Assembly (NCBI RefSeq): GCF_900141755.1
Contig: NZ_LT670844.1
Location: 682,001-746,000, forward strand
Direction: 5' to 3'
DNA length: 64,000 bases
DNA from: Bradyrhizobium lablabi
GTDB taxonomy: Bacteria; Pseudomonadota; Alphaproteobacteria; Rhizobiales; Xanthobacteraceae
Shown: in pieces, positions 1 through 7,479 of the stretch
How positions within the stretch are numbered: the first letter of the stretch is position 1
Layout: every line of letters begins with the position of its first letter
Translations under genes and position numbers: made by a program
Notes under the pieces: generated by a model
Seen by the model: the letters and a program-made list of their open reading frames with translations, nothing else
Database searches by the model: none
What the model was told of the DNA's origin: nothing

Positions 1-128
1 ACAGGACAGCGATGTACCCCTTCATGCCGGTAGGGCCTCGGAGCGATCCGAGGGCCTTGCTTTTGTGCAGGAACGATTCCCGGTTTCGTGCTAAAATGGC
101 CGCTGCTTGCGTTTGTTGGGAGTTGCTT

Positions 129-476
129 ATGCGTCGGAGCTGGACCCCGTCGATTGTCCCGAACGGCGACGACCAGAACGTGTACCTTGTCGTTGACGAC
201 TTCGGCGATGGTGGCCGTGTGTTTCGCGAAGCCGATCTTGAAGGCACCGATCTTGAAACGTTGATCGTCGATCTTTTGGACGGTCAATACCGAAATCCCA
301 TTCGTGTCGTCGCGTTTAACACCGCCGAGAGCTGGTCGCAGGACGTCTCATCGGAGATCGCGCAAGAACTTCGTCGCCGCTGCGATCTCCAACTGCGCGA
401 CGTTCCATCGAGCATTCAGGATTTCGTCGAGCGCCACGAGGGCCGCGACCGCCAGCTCACGTTGCGGCTCGCCTGA
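129..476 (+). CDS. Conserved hypothetical protein, 115 aa
   Basis: I recognise no functional domain. The chosen start (MRRSWTPSIVPNG) begins the part that looks like a conserved Bradyrhizobium protein of about 115 residues. An upstream in-frame start near position 12 would add 39 low-complexity residues that do not look like a natural N-terminus. The protein is acidic in its first half and ends in a charged region with the motif RRRCDLQLRDVPSSIQDFVE. It has no signal peptide or membrane segment, so it is probably cytoplasmic. It stands alone: the next gene lies on the opposite strand and ends 31 bp away. The reading frame is well supported, the function unknown. Confidence 0.75.
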   Translation: MRRSWTPSIVPNGDDQNVYLVVDDFGDGGRVFREADLEGTDLETLIVDLLDGQYRNPIRVVAFNTAESWSQDVSSEIAQELRRRCDLQLRDVPSSIQDFVERHEGRDRQLTLRLA

Positions 477-507
477 GCTATGCCCTTACAAGCGATGACA
501 TCGATGC

Positions 508-2052
508 TTATTCAAGTTCGATCGCCTGGTACTTCCCCTTGTCATCAATCGCCGTTCCCCATATTTTGTGCGAGGCTTGGTGTTCAGCGCGGCCATAACT
601 GAGAGTGGCTCCAAGACCCATGTCGAGATCGCGCATACCCTCCAGGACGTCGACGAGCTTCTCGGTATCGAGTTGCGGTCCAGCACGTTTGAGCGCCTGG
701 ATAAGGACGTTTGCCGAGATGTAGCCCTCGAGCGACACGTAATCCGGCGCCTCGCCAGGAAAATATTTGGCAAGGGCATTTTTGTATTCGAGAACCACAC
801 TCGAGTAACCGGAAACCGCCGGCACCACTTGCGTCACGATTACGCCGGTGGCATAGCGCGCTCCCAATAGCATCAATTCATCGGCAAGGGCGGTGCTGCC
901 CACGAACGACACGTTGGAGTAAATCATTCCAGGATAGAGGTCGCGCGTCTTCTCGATGAACCTTGCGGCGGCCCGATAAGTTGCAACCATGACTACCGCT
1001 TTGATTGGCGGCTTCTGCGCTTTCAACTGATTAACCGCTTCGTCCACATCCACGGTGTTTCGCTTGTAGTTAAGACGCAGAATCGCGCTGTCGCTGGCGC
1101 CGAGCGCACGAAATGCCTTCGCGACGCCGGCGAATCCCGAATCGCCATATGCATCCTGCTGGGCGAAAACAGCGATCTGCCCAGGCCGCAGCCGGCGCAA
1201 TTTTACCAGATAACGCACCACGGCGTCGGTTTCCTCCGCGTAACTCGCACGATAGTTGAATACATAGCGATCGGGAGGATCGTTGCGGAGCACATTCGCA
1301 CCCGTGAAAGCGCCGAAGAACAACAGTCGTCGCTCGAGTGCGTATGGTACCGCAACGACCGCGGTGGGGGTTCCGACATTTCCAATGATGCCGAATACCT
1401 GGTCTTTCTCGTAAAGCTGCTTCATGGTTTCGGCGGTCCGCGTCGGCTCATAACCGTCATCAGCCGAGATCAGCTTGAGCATCCGGCCGTCCACGCCCCC
1501 GGCGTCGTTGATCCGGTTGAAAGCGGTATCGATCCCGAGCTTCATTTGGCGCCCCAGCTCTTTTGCAGGGCCGGAAAAGGGTGCCGAGATTCCGAACCGA
1601 ATTTCTCGATCGCTTACACCACGGGTTGTGGTGCCGGCAGCTGGCGGTGCGGATGTTGTGGCGGCGGCGGCGGAAGACGGTGCAATTGCACCGGACAAAG
1701 CTGGCCCGGCGACCGACCGTTCAAGATCAGCGAGCTGGCGTTCTGCTAGTCTGCAATCGACTTTGCCTGTTGTCACGGCGCCATGGCCGCTCGCGACGCT
1801 GCGATCGAACAGCTGCGTGAGGTCGTCACGGTCAGCCTCGTTGGACGAGGCTTCCTTGATTACAGCCGTGAACTTATCGACGATAACCTGAATACGGGGC
1901 CGCGCGATGTCCTGGCAGGCCAGCGCTGAACCAATGATCGGTCCGACGCGGCCTGCAAGGTTGCGTACAACGTCCGTCTTGTCACCAGGCGCTGCGCTCG
2001 CAGCGCTTGCGAGCAAGACACCAAATAGGATCGTTATCCAACGGGGGGGCAT
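508..2052 (-). CDS. Branched-chain amino acid type ABC transporter substrate-binding protein (LivK-like)
   Basis: The predicted product is a periplasmic solute receptor of the Peripla_BP_6/LivK family, 514 residues. A Sec signal peptide occupies residues 1-21 (MPPRWITILFGVLLASAASA). A leader of about 120 residues with an Ala/Thr-rich linker follows. The type I periplasmic-binding fold starts near residue 146 (VSDREIRFGISAPFSGPAKE), with recognisable parts such as a GGVDGRMLKLISADDGYEP strand and an AVFAQQDAYGDSG lobe. The pre-domain leader is longer than in ordinary LivK proteins. The start at MPPRW is preferred because it places the signal peptide at the N-terminus; a start 15 codons upstream is possible. 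No permease or ATPase gene is adjacent, so its ligand cannot be read from context. It lies 79 bp downstream of a co-directional membrane protein gene. Confidence 0.85.
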   Translation of the reverse strand: MPPRWITILFGVLLASAASAAPGDKTDVVRNLAGRVGPIIGSALACQDIARPRIQVIVDKFTAVIKEASSNEADRDDLTQLFDRSVASGHGAVTTGKVDCRLAERQLADLERSVAGPALSGAIAPSSAAAATTSAPPAAGTTTRGVSDREIRFGISAPFSGPAKELGRQMKLGIDTAFNRINDAGGVDGRMLKLISADDGYEPTRTAETMKQLYEKDQVFGIIGNVGTPTAVVAVPYALERRLLFFGAFTGANVLRNDPPDRYVFNYRASYAEETDAVVRYLVKLRRLRPGQIAVFAQQDAYGDSGFAGVAKAFRALGASDSAILRLNYKRNTVDVDEAVNQLKAQKPPIKAVVMVATYRAAARFIEKTRDLYPGMIYSNVSFVGSTALADELMLLGARYATGVIVTQVVPAVSGYSSVVLEYKNALAKYFPGEAPDYVSLEGYISANVLIQALKRAGPQLDTEKLVDVLEGMRDLDMGLGATLSYGRAEHQASHKIWGTAIDDKGKYQAIELE

Positions 2053-2131
2053 CGCCGACTCCGCAACCAAGGGCACATTGGACCCGTGATCAGGCATCGT
2101 CGCTTCTCCCCCGTTTGATTGATCGGTTCCG

Positions 2132-2725
2132 CTATTGAGATGTTTCGGTCGAGTCAGGTTTTTGGCGCCATTGCAGAAATTGTTGAAGTAGCGTTTCGGA
2201 CTGCTCGTGCGTCATGACAGGCGGGCTGGTCCTGGTTGACGCCAGGATCGTCTGAAACTCGGAAAGAGCGGGTTTCGAGTCATCGTCTCTCCGAGACGGC
2301 TGATAGAGAGTGGCTCTTATTGATTGCAAGATCCCGGAGAAGGACGAAGCACCGGCGTCCGGTTGCCGGGCATAATCTCGCGAAACAGGGACCACAATGA
2401 CGAAGAACAACGCCACGAGGGCTGAAACGCCGACGGCTGCTGCGAAGCGACCGGCGACACTCATCAATGCCGTTCGCCGATCCGGTTCACGCACGAACCC
2501 CGGAGGTTCGTCAATCACCTCAGGGTCGAGTGGACGCCGCAGGCCCTCGGAAACCGCATCCTCAAGCAAAGCGTCAACAGAAGGTGGAGAGGAAACAGGG
2601 CGCCTGGCGGAACTTGTTGCGCGCGAAGAGGGTAATCGCAGCTCTGCTCTTTCACGCAACCAGCGCGGTGCATAGTACGTGGGATCGTTGGGATTGAGAT
2701 GGTCCTGTTCATTCAAGGTACTCAT
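2132..2725 (-). CDS. Single-pass membrane protein of unknown function, 197 aa
   Basis: The protein has a cytoplasmic-looking N-terminal half of about 85 residues (starting MSTLNEQDHLNPNDPTYYAP, then proline/serine-rich), one membrane segment near residues 95-113 (VGVSALVALFFVIVVPV) and a C-terminal tail ending in the amphipathic motif ETLLQQFLQWRQK. That tail motif recurs as EALFKQFQAWAAE in the repeat protein at 6826-7479, so the two belong to the same loose family. It is read in the same direction as the binding-protein gene downstream and may be co-transcribed with it. I recognise it as a Bradyrhizobium-type conserved protein; no function is known to me. Confidence 0.75.
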   Translation of the reverse strand: MSTLNEQDHLNPNDPTYYAPRWLRERAELRLPSSRATSSARRPVSSPPSVDALLEDAVSEGLRRPLDPEVIDEPPGFVREPDRRTALMSVAGRFAAAVGVSALVALFFVIVVPVSRDYARQPDAGASSFSGILQSIRATLYQPSRRDDDSKPALSEFQTILASTRTSPPVMTHEQSETLLQQFLQWRQKPDSTETSQ

Positions 2726-3586
2726 ATGCTACTCCTCATAATGCTTGGCTGTTACACCGCAGTCACCGCATGGCACCGCAGTAGCAGGCCTGTGGACGTT
2801 TCTCTGGATGCGATAGACGAGGGTTCCAAGCGGGTATGTCCGTCGCGCGGAGAAATCCGCAGTCGATCCGAATGAGATGCAAAGTTTGGTGGGAAATTTG
2901 AAGCAAAGTGCCGGATACCAAATCCGGCACCGTGCGACGTAACCCGCGTCAGCCCGCGAGATACAATCTCAAGACCGCAACGTCCCACCGCTTCCATTGT
3001 CTGTTCCCCTCGGCAAAAGTCCGCCTTGAGGGCGGAAATGACCTCCAGCAATCGAGCTGGAAAAATCACTGAGATTTGAAGGAACCGAGGCAGGGCAATA
3101 TTAAGTTCGAACCTCGACCAAATTGAGGTTAGTTTTTGCCGATCAACAACTTGGCGCGATGCTGAATTGCAAGGCAGCGCGCTGTTGATCGGACAAAATA
3201 ACCGGCTGTTTCAGAAACGCGGGGCCGGCCACAAACTCCGACAAAATAATCGCACGGGTTCGAAATGTTGCATCGCAACATCGAAGCATGAGCGAACAGA
3301 ATCTTCATTCAACGCGATGCAATCGGCCGTTCTGCAGCCGAATAACCGGTGCCATTAGTCAACGGTTAACCAAGACCTCGCGATTCTGATTTTCGCGGCT
3401 TCAGTGGCCTTTACCGTGTGGACGAACTGACTCACCATTTTCCGAATTAGGCCACACCGAAATTCAACTTAGGCCACTGAGGATTAAAACAGGCCAGTGT
3501 TACACCCATAGAACACCCAAATGGGCGATGGCCGAACCAATTGCGAGCCCGTATGTTGAATTCCAGTTCTGTTGCGGAGTTGCATT
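2726..3586. other. Intergenic stretch without a supported gene
   Basis: Open frames here are short, on both strands, and lack recognisable protein sequence. The base composition is more AT-rich than the flanking genes from about 3070 to 3480. The only structure I see is a direct repeat TTAGGCCAC at 3447-3455 and 3469-3477 (22-bp period), reminiscent of the repeated ends of some insertion sequences but too short to assign. Confidence 0.4.
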
Positions 3587-3816
3587 GTGTCTTGGGATGA
3601 GCGTTTTGCCGAGCCGATTGTGCTGGACGATGGCACCACCAAGTTGGCGACCCTGCGCGAGGCTATTGCGCACCTCGCCAAGATTATCCCCAAAGCCGAA
3701 CGCAACCTGCCGGAGATCCTGACGGCGTCCGATATTTTAACGAAGGCGGCCCGGTCGAGTTCGCGCGCATCGCGACCATCCAGGCACTTCAACGGGACAG
3801 AGAAAACGTGGTCTGA
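3587..3816 (+). pseudogene. Frameshifted conserved hypothetical gene
   Basis: The frame opening at GTG 3587 reads VSWDERFAEPIVLDDGTTKL and continues to about SDILTKAA, then runs into non-homologous residues. From about 3742 another frame continues as EGGPVEFARIATIQALQRD and stops at 3814-3816. I recognise the joined sequence as a common Bradyrhizobium protein of about 80 residues in which a W-D-x-x-F-x-x-P-I-V start is followed by a G-G-P-x-x-F-A-R-I segment. A net one-base change around 3735-3745 therefore broke the gene. The HTH-like gene begins 12 bp downstream. A sequencing error could also explain the shift. Confidence 0.5.
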
Positions 3817-3827
3817 CGGGTTGTAGG

Positions 3828-4052
3828 ATGCCTCGTTTCAGGAGACGAAGTTGGAGCCCGGACGAGCTAAGGCTCCTAAACAAACTAGTTGTCGCCGGCG
3901 CGTCACCACGCACAGCAGCCGAGGCACTGAACAGAGCAAAGGAAACAGTTCGCACCAAGGCGCGGATGATCGGCTGTCCCTTCCCTCACCGCGATGAGGT
4001 CAAACGCAACCGGCTGCAGAAGGAGGAGAAATCTCGCGGGCAAATGCGATAA
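3828..4052 (+). CDS. Small helix-turn-helix-like protein, 74 aa
   Basis: The 74-residue basic protein (MPRFRRRSWSPDELRLLNKL) resembles a SANT/Myb or sigma-70 region 4-like trihelical fold: WSPDELRLLNKLVVAGASPR, then TAAEALNRAKETVRTKARMIG, which fits a helix-turn-recognition helix arrangement. It could bind DNA, but this rests on pattern only. It follows the broken gene upstream by 12 bp and may have formed a two-gene unit with it. No toxin, integrase or phage gene directly flanks it. Confidence 0.55.
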   Translation: MPRFRRRSWSPDELRLLNKLVVAGASPRTAAEALNRAKETVRTKARMIGCPFPHRDEVKRNRLQKEEKSRGQMR

Positions 4053-4712
4053 AGAAATTGAGCCCTCGGCAAAGATCAACTTCCACGATCATATCTATCC
4101 CTATTGGACGCCAAATCGTCACATTTGGATTCTCAGTGCACACGAAAATCCGAGCGCACACGCGAGGTTATCCATAATGGTCCGGAGCGAAACAGCTCCA
4201 ATCAAAGACCGGATACATTGATGCAAGACCGCTTACCGCCAGCTCGACGAAAACCTCTTGCAACGCACGGCCGGACCATACATTGGGTCAAACCCCGGAG
4301 GTCAGACCCCGTCGATGCGGAGTCTGCTCTTCCAACGATAGTGTTGCAAAAGTCCCAAAAAAGCCCTGCGGCTGATTTTCCGCCAAAGGACGAAACAAGC
4401 GGCAATCGCGGATCAATGCAGCCTCAAACCCATTACCGGAATCGCCTGTGAGTTTGGCGCACGGCGGCGTAGTCCGCCACATTATTATTCGATCGTCGCA
4501 CCTACGGCTCGGAGAATTTGAGTCCCTTCCGCAAAAAGACTTTTGCAACACTATCCCAACAACAGCGGACATTGGTTTGCGGGATCGGCACTGGCGGGCG
4601 ACAGAACCTGCCTAATTTCGGCCGTCAGGGCACCCAATATCGACACCGTTTCGGCGAACTGCCGTCAAACGCACGGACAACCGTGTCCCTGTACAGCGTA
4701 CGGGGAACTCAC
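4053..4712. other. Intergenic region holding a MITE-like insertion
   Basis: No coding sequence is supported. The right half contains the 219-bp inverted-repeat element described separately. The sequence from 4053 to 4331 shows nothing I can identify. Confidence 0.5.
4337..4555. mobile_element. MITE-like element, 219 bp, with 18-bp terminal inverted repeats and 5-bp target duplication
   Basis: The left terminus GATAGTGTTGCAAAAGTC (4337-4354) is the exact reverse complement of the right terminus at 4538-4555. The element is bracketed by the direct repeat CCAAC at 4332-4336 and 4556-4560, as expected for a target-site duplication. The interior of about 183 bp has no open frame of convincing length, so it is non-autonomous. 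The transposase family that mobilised it cannot be told from this window. Confidence 0.75.
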
Positions 4713-4898
4713 ATGTCCTTTGAAATTGTTGCGGAAAAAGAAAGCGAAACTGTAAGAATGAAGAGAAACAGTTCGCTGATAGCCATTGCTAAGGCGCAGG
4801 TGTGGGCTAGCGAAGGATGGAATGTCACTATCGTGGTCGTGGATGAGAATGCACCGGGGCTAGGCGAAGAATTCGCTTCATCGTTGGCTTGTGCGTGA
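4713..4898 (+). CDS. Small conserved hypothetical protein, 61 aa
   Basis: The frame from ATG 4713 encodes MSFEIVAEKESETVRMKRNS, followed by SLIAIAKAQVWASEGWNVTI and VVVDENAPGLGEEF. This compact alpha/beta-looking sequence has codon use like the genuine genes. Upstream in-frame residues back to 4518 read through the right end of the MITE and are not credible. I recognise this as a short protein found in many Bradyrhizobium genomes, of unknown function. It has no signal peptide. Confidence 0.6.
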   Translation: MSFEIVAEKESETVRMKRNSSLIAIAKAQVWASEGWNVTIVVVDENAPGLGEEFASSLACA

Positions 4899-5282
4899 GC
4901 AATCCACGTAGATCTACGGAGAAGGGAGGCGACACCTTTGTTGATTAGGATACTGTCGATCGCCAAATTGAACATGGCAAGGTCCCGAGCGCGCCCTTCG
5001 ATCTGAAGTTTCGTCCGGATCGACCAGACATGTTTGGGCCGCTACGGCGGCTTTGCTCCGGTCACCTTGCCCTTGTTCCAAGGCACCCGCTTAGGAGGTG
5101 CGGGTATAGCATTCGCTTGATCCTGCGTGGTTATTCTCCTCGGTTGCAGACGAGGAGAATCATGGGCGACTGGTTACGGCATTGAAATTAGTTCGGCTTT
5201 TTCCAACCTTCATTTGGCCATGGCGCGGTGGCTTCGTTTTGAGTGGATTTGACGTGGTCTCGACTGCTTGGGGCAGAGTGAA
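4899..5282. other. Intergenic region with one strong hairpin
   Basis: No gene is supported. A perfect 10-bp inverted repeat, ATTCTCCTCG at 5133-5142 and CGAGGAGAAT at 5151-5160, has an 8-nt loop. No T-tract follows on the plus strand, so it is not a classical terminator. The sequence after 5240 leads into the decayed binding-protein gene. Confidence 0.45.
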
Positions 5283-5402
5283 ATGCAACGACGCGATTTC
5301 ATCAAAGCGCTCGGTGGAACGGTGGCGTTGTGGCCTCTCTCGGCGCACGCGCAGCAGGGAAAGGGCGCAATTTTGACGACGTCCGGTTTCAAATCGAGAT
5401 AG
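5283..5402 (+). pseudogene. N-terminal remnant of an ABC transporter substrate-binding protein
   Basis: The frame reads MQRRDFIKALGGTVALWPLS, then AHAQQGKGAILTTSG, and stops after 39 codons. The first 25 residues are the hallmark twin-arginine-like leader (R-R-x-F-I-x-x-L-G-G-x-x-x-x-W-P-x-x-A-x-A-Q-Q) of a large family of binding proteins in Bradyrhizobium. The mature domain, normally about 300 residues, is absent downstream. This is a truncated gene, not a functional short protein. Confidence 0.65.
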
Positions 5403-5488
5403 AAAAAGCGGTGAACGCCGGCGGTGAGTTTGGTTGAGAATGGCCATCTCTTCTGGTTTTCAAAATAATTTGGATCGCCAAAAGCTCT

Positions 5489-5743
5489 CTAAAAATCATC
5501 CTCGTCGGCTTCGCGGTGACCCGGCGGGTTGCCCTTTCTGAAATCGGAACAGTACTCAGCCACCAGCGCTTCAATTTGGGCAGCGTTGAAAAAGGATGGG
5601 GTTTTGCCGACATCTCGGTGGAGCATGGATAAGGCACCGATGCGGTCCGGCATTCGCTTTAGTGCCGACTTCAGCGAAACAAGCCCGACGCCATCCATCT
5701 TCACAATTTCTTCGAGATCGTGATCGAAGTCTATCTGCACCAT
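5489..5743 (-). CDS. Hypothetical protein, 84 aa
   Basis: The acidic protein begins MVQIDFDHDLEEIVKMDGVG and ends in a polar, Asp/Glu-rich tail (HREADEDDF). The start is chosen because AGAGAGGCG, a good ribosome-binding site, precedes the ATG; the upstream in-frame extension is unconvincing. It looks like a folded helical protein without signal peptide or membrane segment. I do not recognise a family. Confidence 0.55.
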   Translation of the reverse strand: MVQIDFDHDLEEIVKMDGVGLVSLKSALKRMPDRIGALSMLHRDVGKTPSFFNAAQIEALVAEYCSDFRKGNPPGHREADEDDF

Positions 5744-5912
5744 TTTCGCCTCTCTTGGTTGTTCGGGGCGGAGCGACGGACTGTCACCGCACTTGTCACC
5801 GGACGGGTGAGTATAGGCCCATACCAGACTGGAAAAGAAGCCGCACAGGGGTCTCAAAAATGGACCAGGCCATACGGACGAATGGGGATTTCAAGACCGG
5901 TGCTCATGCCGT

Positions 5913-6101
5913 TCAGCAGACCTTGATGCCGTCTTCGGTGTGAATGCGCAGCTGAGCCGACGAGTGCGAGACGACGTAGTTTTTTCCACGCCACTCGAAA
6001 ACCGCTTTCATTGTGTTCTGCGGCGCGCGCTCCCACGCGTCTCTTGCGCGCGCCAGTAACTCAGTCCGTTCTTGCTCGGACAGTTGCTCGCTAGAGGACA
6101 C
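5913..6101 (-). CDS. Small hypothetical protein, 62 aa
   Basis: The sequence begins MSSSEQLSEQERTELLARAR. The first half is a charged helix, and the second half (MKAVFEWRGKNYVVSHSS) looks like a small beta-sheet. It resembles short conserved proteins of Bradyrhizobium. It lies 170 bp upstream of the 84-aa gene on the same strand, with no sign of a shared operon. Function unknown. Confidence 0.55.
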   Translation of the reverse strand: MSSSEQLSEQERTELLARARDAWERAPQNTMKAVFEWRGKNYVVSHSSAQLRIHTEDGIKVC

Positions 6102-6553
6102 TTAGACCGCCTCCTTGTCGCATCAATGTCGTACGGAGTTTCCGTGCTTAGTTCGCCACCCGTCGGCAAAAACCCCGGGCGCCCCTCGGTGACTCAGAAA
6201 TGGCCGCTGGTGCGTTTTGGCCCATTTCCGCGAAAAACGAATCCACGAGCCTCTAATACACGCTTACCGCCAAGGAGGCGCTACCCAGCAATGAAGCGGC
6301 CCGGCGCGCGGTGAGTGGTGGACGACACGCGCCGGGTCTGACCATCCCCCTTTGGCCCGCGAGGCATGGTCGAAATCGAACGTAAGGACGATTCGTGGCA
6401 AAAACCCGCCCGCATGCACTCTGCACACAGGCGGGGAACCTGTTTGTCGGCGTTCGCCTAGATCGCCTAGAGGAGAAATAATGTTGAATAACTTGCCAGC
6501 CCACAGTTCGGCCACCAACGGGCAGTCCATCGCCCGTAAAATAGGGGGATCTG
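6102..6553. other. Intergenic region without a supported gene
   Basis: Competing short frames exist on both strands but none has recognisable protein sequence. A possible leader-like frame starts at ATG 6481 after AGAGGAGAAATA, but it runs through the recombinase remnant in the wrong frame and is not believed. Confidence 0.35.
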
Positions 6554-6765
6554 CGGGAAATCGCGGGAACCGAGCGCGCGGGGTTTGACGCCAGCACGTT
6601 TTCCGGACACTCGCTCTGGGCGGCTTCCTGACCTCCGCGGCGAGCAAGGGAGCATCCATTTTCAAGATGATGGACGTATCCCGTCACAAGTCGGTGGATA
6701 CCTTGCGGGGCTATTTTCGCGATGCAGCGTTATTCAAGGATCATGCGGAGACCGGTTTGCTTTAA
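6554..6765 (+). pseudogene. C-terminal remnant of a tyrosine recombinase (integrase)
   Basis: One frame reads GTERAGFDASTFSGHSL up to 6616. After a one-base loss the next frame reads GGFLTSAASKGASIFKMMDV, then SRHKSVDTLRGYFRDAALFK and a stop at 6763-6765. These are the HxxR-box and C-terminal strands of site-specific tyrosine recombinases. The catalytic Arg expected directly after HSL falls at the frameshift. The N-terminal and most of the catalytic domain are missing, so the gene is dead. It is evidence of a lost integrated element; I did not find a paired attachment site. Confidence 0.75.
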
Positions 6766-6825
6766 AGGGGGCTGTGCGCCGATGCCGCTGGGCTTGGCAA
6801 GGTACAGCGTCATTTCCTGCTAGGT

Positions 6826-7479
6826 CTAATCGAGCCAACCGGTGCTTTGCACGGGCCACGGCGCCTGGGCATTTTGCTCGGGCCGGACCTGTGCTCGGGC
6901 ATTTTGCTCGGGCCGGACCTGTGCTCGGGCATTTTGCTTGGGTCGGACCTGTCGGTGCTTTTGCGCGGGCCGGACCTGTGCTCGGGCATTTTGCACGACC
7001 TGTGCCCGGGCATCTTGTACGGGCTGTACGGGCCGGATCTGTGCCCGTGCATCTTCCTCGGCCGCCCAAGCCTGGAATTGCTTGAACAAGGCTTCCGGTG
7101 ATGGCTGACGGATTTCGGTCTGACTCTGATAGGCAGTTTTGAAAGCGGCGGCAATTTCGTCGCCCGTCGGCGCCTCCCTTGCAGTCGGCAGCAAAGCCTG
7201 AGCGCCGGCGGTCGATTGAATTATTGGCATCGACTGACCGGTGCCATCTTGAGGCGCCGATGTGGCGACCAGGGAAGCCGTCGCGCTCGCAAAGTGCACG
7301 AGTGGATTTCCCACGAATAGAATCGCGAACACGATCGCTGCCGCCGTTACAACCAAAATACTCGTCTTGAGGATTCGCGACGAAATAGCCGCTCTGTCCC
7401 AAGCCTTTCCGATACCCGGCTGCTCGGATTCTTCGGTATGATCGGAGAGAAAGAGAGGAATAAGATGGTTCGTCGCCAT
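6826..7479 (-). CDS. Single-pass membrane protein with C-terminal NARAQVRPEQ-type repeats, 217 aa
   Basis: The protein starts MATNHLIPLFLSDHTEESEQ, has one membrane segment near residues 41-62 (SILVVTAAAIVFAILFVG), a linker, the motif PSPEALFKQFQAWAAEEDAR, and then a tail of imperfect ten-residue repeats (DARAQ, NARAQVRPEQ) ending in PVQSTGWLD. The start is supported by GGAGG a few bases upstream. The tail repeats mirror 30-bp DNA repeats, so copy number may vary. I recognise this as a Bradyrhizobium-type repeat protein of unknown function, distantly like the protein at 2132-2725. The extra-membrane tail is strongly basic and polar, which suggests binding to an anionic partner; that is inference. 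Confidence 0.7.
   Translation of the reverse strand: MATNHLIPLFLSDHTEESEQPGIGKAWDRAAISSRILKTSILVVTAAAIVFAILFVGNPLVHFASATASLVATSAPQDGTGQSMPIIQSTAGAQALLPTAREAPTGDEIAAAFKTAYQSQTEIRQPSPEALFKQFQAWAAEEDARAQIRPVQPVQDARAQVVQNARAQVRPAQKHRQVRPKQNARAQVRPEQNARAQVRPEQNAQAPWPVQSTGWLD
6871..7052. repeat. 30-bp tandem repeats within the membrane protein gene
   Basis: Units at 6871-6900 and 6901-6930 are identical (ATTTTGCTCGGGCCGGACCT and ten more bases). Diverged units continue to about 7052. The period of 30 bp equals ten codons, so units can be gained or lost without breaking the frame. Confidence 0.85.

Noticed and set aside
2752..3069. Minus-strand frame of 105 codons upstream of the membrane protein gene
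   Set aside because: No ribosome-binding site, no similarity, unlike composition.
3447..3477. Direct repeats TTAGGCCAC as an IS21-type end
   Set aside because: Only two short repeats, no transposase gene and no second end found; left as unexplained.
6871..7052. Possible CRISPR-like direct repeats
   Set aside because: The units are contiguous without spacers and code for in-frame decapeptide repeats.
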